Source: Bacillota bacterium
GTDB taxonomy: Bacteria > Bacillota > Dethiobacteria > DTU022 > UBA8154
DNA length: 35,376 nucleotides
Direction: 5' to 3'
Assembly (NCBI GenBank): GCA_012520035.1
Contig: JAAYOY010000107.1
Span: forward strand, 1-35,376
Of the stretch, positions 1 to 9,558 are shown piece after piece. Under the pieces are notes generated by a model. It made no database searches. It was not told the DNA's origin and was given only the letters and a program-made list of their open reading frames with translations. Position 1 is the stretch's first letter; every line of letters starts with the position of its first letter. The position numbers and the translations under genes are program-made.

Positions 1-1485
1 AATATTATTATAACCTGTGAAGGCAGGGTAAAGGTTACCGATTTTGGCATAGCAAGAGCTGCCGTGGACGCAACGATAACATATGGAAAGTCGCTTCTTG
101 GTTCAGTTCATTATTCTTCTCCGGAGCAAGCCCGGGGGTACTGTGCCGATCCAAAGTCCGATATCTATTCCCTGGGGGTTGTTTTTTATGAGTTGCTGAC
201 GGGTGCAGTTCCCTTCTCCGGAGAAAGCCCTATTTCTATAGCCTTAAAGCATTTGCAGGAGGATATTGTTCCCCCGGGAAAACTGGTTGAAGGTCTGCCT
301 GCGAAGCTGGAAAATATTGTAATAAAGGCCATGCACAAGGATCATAATTTACGTTATGCAAGTGCGGCACAGTTCAGGGATGAACTGGAGGAATGGTTAA
401 AAAGCGAAAAAGAGGTAAATTATGTAAACAGTTCTCTTGTCAAGCGCATGCAGTCATATGCGTTGTACAGGGATCATCAGGAACCCGATGAAAAAGACTT
501 CGAAGAGCAGCAAGAAGTAATTTCAGGGAAAAAGAGGCGCTCTAAGAAGAAGTATTCATTGAAGAAAATAGTTATCTATTCCGGTTTGTTTATTTTATTC
601 TTCGCGGTTGTTTTTATTGGTTACCGTTTTATTTACAACTTTCTGCATGTACCGGAGGTTACCATGCCCTATCTTATAGATAAAAGCATTGCAGAAGCGG
701 AAAAAGAACTTGATTCTCTGGGGTTGAGTTACAGGGTTGTAAGGGAGGAATATAACGACACTGTACCTGAGAATCATATTATTTCGCAGGAACCTCCCGC
801 AGAAAGAACTGTTAAACAGGGGAGAGAAATTGAGCTGGTTCTTAGTCTTGGACCGGATTTAGTGGAAGTCCCGTATTTAATCGGCAGTACGCAGCTGGAA
901 GCACGTTTGATGTTGAGCGATTTGGGCTTGAATATGAAGGTAGATAGGGAATACAGCAATGAGATTGCTCCCGATTATGTGATTAGACAGGATCCCGGCA
1001 AAGGTTTTCAATTGGCCAGGGGAGAGGAAGTCCATGTCGTGGTGAGTGATGGCAAGAGGCCTTTTTCGCTGCGCGATTTCCAGGGTTGGGAACTTGAAGA
1101 TGTGCGCGAATGGCTAAATCTCTATGAGCTGGTTTTACGCGACGTGGATGAGGAATATTCGGACGAGGTTCCGGAGGGGCAGGTTATATCACAGTTTCCC
1201 GCAAGCGGTGAAATGGTCCAGGCGGGAGACCCCGTTGACCTTGTCATTAGCCTGGGTATAGAGCCCGGCTCATATAAGACGTACACTTTTGAAATTGACC
1301 CCTTAGTATCCCGGGGTCAGATGATCAAGATATACGTTGAAGATGTAGAGGGAACAAAAATTGTATTCGAGGGAAGATACCATGGGGAGCTGATAACAGC
1401 CGAGGGGGTTGGATCGGGGCAGGTTGTCTTGATGGAGCTAAAGGACAATGAATATCAGGTTATAGATGTCCTTCTTTTTCCATGA
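1..1485 (+). CDS. prkC: Ser/Thr protein kinase with C-terminal PASTA repeats (PrkC/Stk1-like), 5' truncated by window edge
   Basis: Frame 1 is open from base 1 (NIIITCEGRVKVTDFGIARA..., DFG motif, then SPEQARG / SDIYSLGVVFYELLTG), followed by a TM segment and three PASTA-like repeats plus a C-terminal beta-rich tail. Confidence 0.93.
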   Translation, partial: NIIITCEGRVKVTDFGIARAAVDATITYGKSLLGSVHYSSPEQARGYCADPKSDIYSLGVVFYELLTGAVPFSGESPISIALKHLQEDIVPPGKLVEGLPAKLENIVIKAMHKDHNLRYASAAQFRDELEEWLKSEKEVNYVNSSLVKRMQSYALYRDHQEPDEKDFEEQQEVISGKKRRSKKKYSLKKIVIYSGLFILFFAVVFIGYRFIYNFLHVPEVTMPYLIDKSIAEAEKELDSLGLSYRVVREEYNDTVPENHIISQEPPAERTVKQGREIELVLSLGPDLVEVPYLIGSTQLEARLMLSDLGLNMKVDREYSNEIAPDYVIRQDPGKGFQLARGEEVHVVVSDGKRPFSLRDFQGWELEDVREWLNLYELVLRDVDEEYSDEVPEGQVISQFPASGEMVQAGDPVDLVISLGIEPGSYKTYTFEIDPLVSRGQMIKIYVEDVEGTKIVFEGRYHGELITAEGVGSGQVVLMELKDNEYQVIDVLLFP

Positions 1486-1518
1486 AAATCATGATATTTT
1501 TCATAAGGGGGGGTACTG

Positions 1519-2394
1519 CTGCAGGGACGTTTGGTAATGGCAAAGGGTGGGTTTTACTTTGTTAGGGATGCGTGCGGGGCTGTATTACGCTGCCGTGCCA
1601 GGAGGAGAATAAAGGATTCCGGAATCAGCTTGCTGGTGGGGGATCTGGTTGAGGTAAATGCTTCTGAGGGAGTAATTGAAAAAGTTTATCCCAGAAAAAA
1701 CAGTATTATCAGGCCTCCGGTTGCCAATGTAGATCAGGTTGTTATTTTAATGTCGGTAAGTAAACCACCCATTGACCTGGTTCTTCTCGATCGCATTCTT
1801 ATTTCGGTAGAATCATTTATGATCGATGTAATTCTGTGCCTGAACAAAATGGATTTAATTAATGATCTACAAAAAGCGATGATCGAAGAAATCAGAGATA
1901 CTTACGAAAACTGCGGGTACAAGATTTTTTATACCAGTGCGGTAACAGGCCAGGGCTTGCATCAGCTGGAAACATTTCTAAATAATAAAATAAATGTTTT
2001 TGCCGGGCCCTCCGGTGTAGGAAAATCCACTTTAATCAATAAATTAAAACCGGGATTGGAGTTGAAGTCTGCCCCTGTAAGCTCTAAAACTGAAAGAGGG
2101 CGCCATACAACGCGCCATGTAGAGTTGCTGATGATCGGGAAAGCTACTTTTATAGCTGATACCCCGGGTTTTCAAAAACTTGACCTGAAGGGTTTTTCTT
2201 CAAGGGAGCTCTCTTCTTATTTTCCTGAGATGCTATCGTTTGCCGGCTCATGCCGTTTTACAGGTTGTATACATAGAGCAGAACCGGATTGCGCGGTTAA
2301 GGAAGCGGTCCAAAGGGGAAAGATAGCGCCCTGGAGGTATAACCATTACCTCATGTTCCTGCAAGAGATTCTGCAAGCGGAAAAAAATTTTTAG
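1519..2394 (+). CDS. rsgA: Ribosome small subunit-dependent GTPase RsgA (circularly permuted); start uncertain (TTG 1531 in ORF track, possibly CTG 1516/1519)
   Basis: LNKMD then GPSGVGKSTLIN then DTPGF order (circular permutation) and C-terminal CRFTGCIHRAEPDC Zn motif. SD-like taaggggggg at about 1504-1513 fits CTG 1519 better than TTG 1531. Confidence 0.93.
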   Translation: MQGRLVMAKGGFYFVRDACGAVLRCRARRRIKDSGISLLVGDLVEVNASEGVIEKVYPRKNSIIRPPVANVDQVVILMSVSKPPIDLVLLDRILISVESFMIDVILCLNKMDLINDLQKAMIEEIRDTYENCGYKIFYTSAVTGQGLHQLETFLNNKINVFAGPSGVGKSTLINKLKPGLELKSAPVSSKTERGRHTTRHVELLMIGKATFIADTPGFQKLDLKGFSSRELSSYFPEMLSFAGSCRFTGCIHRAEPDCAVKEAVQRGKIAPWRYNHYLMFLQEILQAEKNF

Positions 2395-2413
2395 CACAAG
2401 GAGACTGCCTGCT

Positions 2414-3082
2414 ATGGTTAGGGTAGCACCTTCAATCCTTTCGGCAGATTTTTCATGCCTGCTGGAGGAAGTAAAACGTATGGAGCGGTCGGGAGCCGAC
2501 TGGCTTCATCTGGATATAATGGATGGCCATTTTGTCCCTAATATTACCATGGGCCCTCTCGTGGTCGGGGCACTGAAAGGCCGGGTAGATCTTTTTTTTG
2601 ATGTCCATCTGATGGTTATGAATCCTCAGTTATTTTTAACAGATTTTTACCGGGCCGGCGCCGGGATGCTCACTGTACATGCTGAAGCCTGTACCCATTT
2701 GCACAGAGTCGTTCAGGAAATAAAAAAATTAGGTTGTAAGGCGGGTGTGGCGTTGAATCCCGCAACGCCTCTTAACTGTTTGGATTATATTCTGGAGGAA
2801 CTCGATCTAGTTCTAATTATGTCCGTCAATCCCGGATTTGGCGGGCAGGAGTTTATCCCGGGAGTATTGCCAAAAATCAATGCACTCGCGGAAGAGAAGG
2901 CCAAACGCGGGCTTTCTCTTGAAATTGAGGTTGACGGCGGTATTAATGAAAATACGGCAGTTCAGGTTCTAAATGCCGGGGCGGATATTCTTGTTGCCGG
3001 GTCCGCCCTTTTTGGTGCACCCGATCCTTCAAAACTGATCAACGCTTTTAAGATGTTCCCGGTAAGGAGAAAGAGAGTTTAA
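2414..3082 (+). CDS. rpe: Ribulose-phosphate 3-epimerase
   Basis: APSILSADF, HLDIMDGHFVPNITMGP, SVNPGFGGQ, EVDGGIN motifs. Confidence 0.96.
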   Translation: MVRVAPSILSADFSCLLEEVKRMERSGADWLHLDIMDGHFVPNITMGPLVVGALKGRVDLFFDVHLMVMNPQLFLTDFYRAGAGMLTVHAEACTHLHRVVQEIKKLGCKAGVALNPATPLNCLDYILEELDLVLIMSVNPGFGGQEFIPGVLPKINALAEEKAKRGLSLEIEVDGGINENTAVQVLNAGADILVAGSALFGAPDPSKLINAFKMFPVRRKRV

Positions 3083-3133
3083 GAATGATTCTCCTTATGC
3101 TATAATTATAATATATTAAAGGCTTTCCAAGAG

Positions 3134-4306
3134 GTGATGAAACTGGAACCGGATGAACGATATATGTGGATGGCTCTCGATCTTGCCCGCCGGGGCTGGG
3201 GTAAAACCAATCCTAACCCTATGGTAGGAGCGGTATTGGTTAAAGGCGGTGAGGTTGTCGGTACGGGTTTCCACAAAAAAGCGGGAGAAAGGCACGCTGA
3301 AGTCATAGCTTTGGAAGAAGCAGGTGAAAGGGCCAGGGGTTCGACATTATATGTTAACCTTGAGCCCTGTTCGCATTTTGGCCGGACACCACCCTGTGTC
3401 GAAGAGATTATCATGGCCGGAGTGCGTAAGGTGGTTGCTGCGTGCGTTGATCCCAATCCGCTTATTGCCGGGAAAGGAATTCGCAGGCTTCAGGAGGCCG
3501 GTATAAAAGTAAAAACAGGTGTCCTGGAAGAAAAAGCAAAGCGCCTCAATGAAGTTTTTTTTAAATATATTACCACAAAAATGCCCTTTATAATTGTAAA
3601 AGCTGCGATGACTATGGATGGCAAAATAGCTACGGTTGCAGGGAAATCCCGCTGGATAAGCGGCGAGAAATCCCGCAAGCTGGTACATCGGCTTCGTTCA
3701 ATATCGGACGGTATCATGGTCGGAATAAATACAGTATTAAAGGATGATCCGCTTCTTACGGCGCGATTGGATGATGGCGGCGGCAATAACCCTGTTCGTA
3801 TTATTGTCGATAGCAAAGGAAGGCTTCCTTTAGATACAAAAATTGTACAAACCGCTTTTCGTATCAATACTATCCTCGCTACTACAGAGCTCGCTCCCCC
3901 CGATAAGCTTAAAGCTTTGCGCTCTTACGGCGTTGAGGTCCTTATTGTACCCTCCCGTGCAGGTCAGGTTGATCTCTATGAATTAATGCTTTCTCTGGGG
4001 AGAAAAGAAATCAGCAGCCTTTTGGTTGAAGGAGGCGGAACTTTGAATTACTCCCTGCTTCAAGAGAATCTTATAGATAAAATATACTTCTTTATTGCTC
4101 CTTTGCTTTTAGGGGGAGTTGCCGCCCCGACTCCGCTGGAAGGCTCCGGTGTTTACGAGATGGATGATTCCTGGGTAGTCGAAGGAATGGAAATCAGGCA
4201 GTTGGATAAGGACCTTCTGATAATTGGTTACCCTGCGAGGAGGGAAAAGATTGTTCACAGGGATAGTGGAAGAGCTGGGAGAAATATTGGGTCGGCAACA
4301 TTATAA
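3134..4306 (+). CDS. ribD: Bifunctional diaminohydroxyphosphoribosylaminopyrimidine deaminase / 5-amino-6-(5-phosphoribosylamino)uracil reductase
   Basis: NPNPMVGAVLV, HAEVIAL, LEPCSHFGRTPPC deaminase motifs; C-terminal reductase domain with DGKIA and LLVEGGGTLN. Confidence 0.95.
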   Translation: MMKLEPDERYMWMALDLARRGWGKTNPNPMVGAVLVKGGEVVGTGFHKKAGERHAEVIALEEAGERARGSTLYVNLEPCSHFGRTPPCVEEIIMAGVRKVVAACVDPNPLIAGKGIRRLQEAGIKVKTGVLEEKAKRLNEVFFKYITTKMPFIIVKAAMTMDGKIATVAGKSRWISGEKSRKLVHRLRSISDGIMVGINTVLKDDPLLTARLDDGGGNNPVRIIVDSKGRLPLDTKIVQTAFRINTILATTELAPPDKLKALRSYGVEVLIVPSRAGQVDLYELMLSLGRKEISSLLVEGGGTLNYSLLQENLIDKIYFFIAPLLLGGVAAPTPLEGSGVYEMDDSWVVEGMEIRQLDKDLLIIGYPARREKIVHRDSGRAGRNIGSATL

Positions 4307-4928
4307 AGATAGTATTGCGCTAATAATAAAAGGAAAAAATGTTCTGGATGATCTCCAAGAGGGAGACAGTATTGCGGTAAATGGCGTTTGCCTTACGGTA
4401 ACCCAAATTTCGACCGCAGCTTTTTATGCGGATGTTATGCCTGAAACCCTGCGCAAAACAAATTTATATGAACTTAAGGCAGGGGAGAAGGTTAATTTAG
4501 AAAGGGCTTTACCGGTCGGAGGACGTCTGGGAGGGCATTTTGTAAGCGGACATATAGATGGAACGGGAACGATTATTGAAGAAAAAAGGGAGGGCAACGC
4601 GCAGATTAAGCGCATCAGCGCCGGGAACCCGATAACTCGTTATCTGGTGGCTAAGGGTTCTGTTGCGGTGGATGGTGTTAGCCTGACGGTTGTTGATGTG
4701 GATAAGAATTCTTTTAGCGTATCTCTTATTCCTCATACAGCAAAACATACGACTCTGGGTTATAAAAAATGCGGTGATAAGGTTAACCTGGAAGCAGATA
4801 TTCTCGGGAAATATGTTGAAAAGATATTATTAAACTCTGCTGTAAACCCGATTGCCGGAGATGATTTTGCAGAAAAAAAAACAGAGGGCGTTACATTTAG
4901 CCTGTTAGCGAAAAAAGGCTTCCTGTAA
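4251..4928 (+). CDS. ribE: Riboflavin synthase alpha chain
   Basis: (M)[11 protein letters not shown]... with duplicated lumazine-binding repeats ([14 protein letters not shown]). TTG start at 4251 preceded by gcgaggaggg; overlaps the ribD 3' end. Confidence 0.94.
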   Translation: MFTGIVEELGEILGRQHYKDSIALIIKGKNVLDDLQEGDSIAVNGVCLTVTQISTAAFYADVMPETLRKTNLYELKAGEKVNLERALPVGGRLGGHFVSGHIDGTGTIIEEKREGNAQIKRISAGNPITRYLVAKGSVAVDGVSLTVVDVDKNSFSVSLIPHTAKHTTLGYKKCGDKVNLEADILGKYVEKILLNSAVNPIAGDDFAEKKTEGVTFSLLAKKGFL

Positions 4929-4950
4929 TAGCTTGAGGAAGGTTGGGGCT

Positions 4951-6171
4951 ATGGAAATCAAGTTTAATAATGTTGAAAAGGCTATTGAAGATATTAAACA
5001 GGGTAAAATGGTGATTGTGGTAGACGATGAGGACAGAGAAAACGAGGGAGATCTGGTTATGGCCGCTGAAATGGCTACACCGGAAGCAATTAATTTTATG
5101 ATCCGCTTTGGACGCGGGTTAGTATGTGTACCCCTTACAGCACAGCGCATTGAGGAATTGGATCTCCCTCCCATGGTTGCTTATAATACCGACAGCCACG
5201 ATACCGCCTTTACCGTATCGGTTGATGCCAGGAATACAACTACAGGCATTTCAGCTTTCGAAAGGGCTTTAACGATAAAAAAGTTAATCGCTCCGGATGC
5301 TGTTCCCTCTGATTTTACCCGTCCGGGTCATATTTTCCCTCTGCGGGCAAAAGAGGGGGGGGTGTTGCGCAGGACAGGGCATACTGAGGCGGCGATTGAT
5401 TTAGCAAGGCTGGCAGGCCTTTATCCGGCCGGCGTTATCTGCGAGATTGTGAATGAAGACGGTACAATGGCGCGCGTTCCGCAATTGATGGAGTATGCGC
5501 AGGAGCATAAAATGTCGATTATTACCATAGCCGATTTAATTCAATACCGCATGAAAAAAGAAAAGCTCGTCTGGAAGGCTGCAGAAACTATCCTCCCGAC
5601 TGTTTTTGCCGATTTTAGACTGATTGCTTATGATAATTCCGTTGATCAGAAAACCCATCTGGCCCTTGTTAAGGGGGAGATTACCAGGGATAAACCTGTG
5701 CTGGTAAGGGTTCATTCAGAGTGTTTTACCGGCGATGTCCTTGGTTCCCTGCGCTGCGATTGCGGTAAGCAGCTTTCTCAAGCCATGAAACAGATCGGCG
5801 AAGAGGGCTGTGGTGTGCTGGTCTATATGCGCCAGGAAGGGCGCGGTATTGGGCTGGTTAACAAAATAAAAGCTTATCAGCTTCAGGATTGCGGTAAAGA
5901 TACCGTGGAGGCGAATGAGGAGCTTGGATTCCCTCCTGATCTGCGGGACTATGGCGTTGGTGCACAGATACTTGTTGATCTGGGTGTCGGAAAGATGCGC
6001 CTTCTTACAAATAATCCAAGAAAAATAAAAGGGTTGGAAGGTTACGGACTAACAATCGTAGAAAGGGTACCGATAGAGGTGCCCCCCGGAAAGTATAACA
6101 GTTTTTATTTACAAACTAAAAGGGATAAAATGGGGCATTTTTTAAATACCGGGGCTGGTGAACAGAGCTAA
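4951..6171 (+). CDS. ribBA: Bifunctional 3,4-dihydroxy-2-butanone-4-phosphate synthase / GTP cyclohydrolase II
   Basis: [17 protein letters not shown] (RibB) and [30 protein letters not shown] (RibA) motifs. Confidence 0.96.
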   Translation: MEIKFNNVEKAIEDIKQGKMVIVVDDEDRENEGDLVMAAEMATPEAINFMIRFGRGLVCVPLTAQRIEELDLPPMVAYNTDSHDTAFTVSVDARNTTTGISAFERALTIKKLIAPDAVPSDFTRPGHIFPLRAKEGGVLRRTGHTEAAIDLARLAGLYPAGVICEIVNEDGTMARVPQLMEYAQEHKMSIITIADLIQYRMKKEKLVWKAAETILPTVFADFRLIAYDNSVDQKTHLALVKGEITRDKPVLVRVHSECFTGDVLGSLRCDCGKQLSQAMKQIGEEGCGVLVYMRQEGRGIGLVNKIKAYQLQDCGKDTVEANEELGFPPDLRDYGVGAQILVDLGVGKMRLLTNNPRKIKGLEGYGLTIVERVPIEVPPGKYNSFYLQTKRDKMGHFLNTGAGEQS

Positions 6172-6184
6172 AGGTGGTGTAAAA

Positions 6185-6655
6185 ATGGTTAGACAATTAG
6201 AAGGTCATCTCAATGCTAAAGGATTCCGATTTGGTCTGGTTGTAAGCCGCTTTAACGAATTTATATCCGGAAAGCTTCTTAGCGGTGCTATAGATGCCTT
6301 AATAAGACATGATGCCAGGGAAGAGGATATTGAGGTATTATGGGTCCCAGGTTCCTTTGAGATTCCGCTGATAGCTAAAAAAATGGCTAAGAGCAAACGT
6401 TATGATGCGATTATCTGCCTTGGAGCGGTAATAAGGGGCAGCACTCCCCATTTTGAGTATGTTGCTGCCGAAGTGTCCAAAGGCATCGCGCTGGTGGGGC
6501 TGGAAACCGAAATACCGGTCATGTTCGGTATAATAACAAGCGATACACTGGAACAGGCAATTGAACGGGCCGGTTCAAAAGCAGGCAATAAGGGCTGGGA
6601 TGCAGCTCTTGGAGCCATTGAGATGGTAAACCTTATCAAAGGTTTTGAAATGTAA
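6185..6655 (+). CDS. ribH: 6,7-dimethyl-8-ribityllumazine synthase
   Basis: [30 protein letters not shown] motifs; ATG 6185 after aaaggtggtg SD. Confidence 0.96.
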   Translation: MVRQLEGHLNAKGFRFGLVVSRFNEFISGKLLSGAIDALIRHDAREEDIEVLWVPGSFEIPLIAKKMAKSKRYDAIICLGAVIRGSTPHFEYVAAEVSKGIALVGLETEIPVMFGIITSDTLEQAIERAGSKAGNKGWDAALGAIEMVNLIKGFEM

Positions 6656-6714
6656 CAGGCCAGAAAAATAAACAGTTCTATGTTGCGATTGTTTCTGATA
6701 CTGGAGGTTCCGGA

Positions 6715-9552
6715 ATGGAAAAAGAAAAAACAGGGGGCAAATTTTTAATTATGGACGGCCACAGCCTGGCTTACAGGGCCTTTTTCGCCCTGCCCCTGGA
6801 ATTGCAAACAAGAAAAGGCCTGCATACGAATGCGGTTCTAGGTTTTACAAGAATGCTGTTGCGGTTGCTGCAAGATGAATCACCTGAGTATCTTCTGGTA
6901 ACTTTTGATTATCCCGCGCCTACCTTCCGCCATCAGACTTACAGCCGGTATAAGGCTACAAGAGAGAAAACCCCCGGGGAAATGACGGAGCAGATGCCGC
7001 TGGTCAAGGAGATACTCCAGGCTTTTAATATTAGCTTTATTGAACTTGAGGGATATGAGGCCGATGATCTTATCGGGACGTTCGCCGTAAAAGGGGAGGA
7101 GGCCGGCCTGGATACCTTTATCGTAACCGCTGATGCGGATGCCTACCAGTTGCTTACCCCAAAGGTTAAGGTGTTAATTACCAGGAAGGGTATCAGCCAG
7201 CTGGAGGTTTTTAGTATAGAAAGCCTGCGGGAAAAATACGGCCTTACTCCCGGGCAATGGATAGATTTTAAAGCCTTAAAAGGGGATAGCTCGGATAATA
7301 TTCCCGGTGTCCCCGGAATTGGTGAAAAAAGGGCTATGCAGTTGTTAAAGGAATACGGGTCGCTGGAAGAAGTAATCAGACATGTAAACGATATTCCAGG
7401 AAAAGTCGGCAAAAGCCTTTCCGCTTATACCCGGCAGGCCTTAATTAGTAAGGATCTGGTAACGATACAAAAAGATGTCCCGCTGGACTTGGAAATTGAA
7501 GCCTGCCGCTTACAAACACCCGACTGGCAAAGCCTTTACAAGATATTCCGCGTACTGGAATTCAATAATATTATTGATAAAATACCGGAATTAGCAAGAA
7601 TAAAAAACCGGGCTGCGGCTAAAATAAACGCTAATGATGATGAAGAGGGCCGTTTTCAACAGGCTGCGCTCTGGGATGAAAAAGGAAACGGGGATTCTGC
7701 TCAGCCTTCTGGGGAAAAACAGCGGCCGGATAATGCAGCCGGACATGAGGCGGCAGGTTTAAATGCAGATAGCGGTTTTGGACTGTTTTGGATCAATAAT
7801 GTGGAGGATTTGCTGCAGCTGATCAAAAAATTAAAAGAAGTCCATACGGTAACTCTTCTTCCGGATACTCTGCCCCCACGTGAAAACGGTTCTTTTTTTT
7901 CAGGTCTGTTCTGTGCCGCGGAGGGAAAAGAGGTCTATTATATCCCACTGAACGAGCAAGAAAAGATAACCCCGGGAGAGGTTTTAGATTTACTCAAGCC
8001 GGTTTTTGAAAATCCCGAACAGCTTCTGTTGGTCCACGATTTAAAACCGCTGATGAAATACCTTATGAAAAATGGTATTAATCTTAAGTGTGCTTTTTTT
8101 GATACCTTGCTTGCCGCTTATCTGCTTGAACCCGAGCGGCCTGCTTACCCTCTTTCCCTTTTGTATGAAGAATATGAGGGTCTTCCACTGCCCGAGCCGG
8201 AAAAAGGAGTGGGAGAAGAGCAGGCAAGAAAAGAAAGGCTTCATTTTTTAACCCTTTGCACCCTTAAACTTATTGGCCTGAAGGAGACCCTTATAGCGGG
8301 GTTGGAAGCCAGGAAATTAAAAGATCTTTACTTTGAACTGGAGCTTCCACTGGTTCGCGTCCTGGCAAAAATGGAGTTAAGGGGAATTGACGTAAGGAAG
8401 GACGTGCTGGAAGAGCTTGCCGCCGGGGCTGAAAAGGGTATGGTTGAACTTGAAAAAGAGATTATGGAGCTGGCCGGAATAGAGTTTAATCTAAATTCAC
8501 CGAAACAGTTGAGCAACGTTCTTTTTGAACATTTGAAACTGCCGGTGATTCGCCGCATTAAAACGGGGTATTCAACTGATGCCCGGGTTTTGCAGGAGCT
8601 TTCCGTTCACCATCCAGTGGTTGAAAAAATATTGGAATACCGCATGTTATCCAAATTAAAGACGACTTATCTGGAGGGGTTAAGGCCTCTTATCAGCCCC
8701 TCGGGGAAAATCCATACTACATTCAACCAGACCGTTACGGCAACCGGCAGATTGAGCAGTAAGGATCCTAATTTACAGAACATCCCTGTTCGAATTGAGG
8801 AGGGGAGGCGCCTGCGCAATGCTTTTATCCCTTCTAATGCCGGCAACTTACTGTTAGCGGCTGATTATTCGCAGATTGAGCTGCGTATTATGGCCCATCT
8901 CTCTCAGGATGCCGGTTTACTTGATGCCTTTCGAAAGGACCAGGATATCCATACCAGAACTGCCGCTGAGGTATTCAATGTACCTCTTGCAGAGGTTACC
9001 TCTATAATGCGCAGCAGGGCAAAGGCGGTAAACTTTGGGATTATTTACGGTATTAGCGACTACGGTCTCTCCCAGGGCCTTCATATTTCCAGGGCTGAAG
9101 CGAGAGAATATATAAAGAGTTATTTTGAACGCTATCCAGGTGTTAAAAAATATGCCGAGGAATGTATTAGTGAGGCCAGGGAAAAGGGATACGTTACTAC
9201 AGTAATGAACAGAAGGCGTTATCTGAGGGATATAAATCACCGTAATCATTCGCGCAGGAGTTTTGCTGAGCGCATGGCCCGCAACACTCCCATACAGGGT
9301 TCTGCGGCGGATATTATCAAGGCTGCGATGATCTCGATCGATCGCTTTCTGGAGGAAGGAGGCTTTCAGGCGGCTATGCTTCTTCAGGTCCATGACGAAT
9401 TGATCTTCGATATCCCGCGCCGCGAATTGGATGAAGTATCGGCAAAGGTGAAAAGCTTGATGGAGAGTGTTTTTCCTCTTTCCGTGCCGCTGAAAGTGGA
9501 TTTGAGGGTTGGACGTGACTGGTATCATTTAGAACCTATTGCAAGGGGCTAG
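6715..9552 (+). CDS. polA: DNA polymerase I (5' nuclease + degenerate 3'-5' exo + pol A domain)
   Basis: LIMDGHSLAYRAFFALP, GDSSDNIPGVPGIGEKRA, LAADYSQIELRIMAHLS, QVHDELIFDIP motifs. Confidence 0.97.
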   Translation: MEKEKTGGKFLIMDGHSLAYRAFFALPLELQTRKGLHTNAVLGFTRMLLRLLQDESPEYLLVTFDYPAPTFRHQTYSRYKATREKTPGEMTEQMPLVKEILQAFNISFIELEGYEADDLIGTFAVKGEEAGLDTFIVTADADAYQLLTPKVKVLITRKGISQLEVFSIESLREKYGLTPGQWIDFKALKGDSSDNIPGVPGIGEKRAMQLLKEYGSLEEVIRHVNDIPGKVGKSLSAYTRQALISKDLVTIQKDVPLDLEIEACRLQTPDWQSLYKIFRVLEFNNIIDKIPELARIKNRAAAKINANDDEEGRFQQAALWDEKGNGDSAQPSGEKQRPDNAAGHEAAGLNADSGFGLFWINNVEDLLQLIKKLKEVHTVTLLPDTLPPRENGSFFSGLFCAAEGKEVYYIPLNEQEKITPGEVLDLLKPVFENPEQLLLVHDLKPLMKYLMKNGINLKCAFFDTLLAAYLLEPERPAYPLSLLYEEYEGLPLPEPEKGVGEEQARKERLHFLTLCTLKLIGLKETLIAGLEARKLKDLYFELELPLVRVLAKMELRGIDVRKDVLEELAAGAEKGMVELEKEIMELAGIEFNLNSPKQLSNVLFEHLKLPVIRRIKTGYSTDARVLQELSVHHPVVEKILEYRMLSKLKTTYLEGLRPLISPSGKIHTTFNQTVTATGRLSSKDPNLQNIPVRIEEGRRLRNAFIPSNAGNLLLAADYSQIELRIMAHLSQDAGLLDAFRKDQDIHTRTAAEVFNVPLAEVTSIMRSRAKAVNFGIIYGISDYGLSQGLHISRAEAREYIKSYFERYPGVKKYAEECISEAREKGYVTTVMNRRRYLRDINHRNHSRRSFAERMARNTPIQGSAADIIKAAMISIDRFLEEGGFQAAMLLQVHDELIFDIPRRELDEVSAKVKSLMESVFPLSVPLKVDLRVGRDWYHLEPIARG

Positions 9553-9558
9553 TTAACA

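Noticed and set aside
8917-9528. 203-aa minus-strand ORF opposite polA
   Set aside because: Fully antisense to the conserved polymerase domain; no motif or plausible start context.
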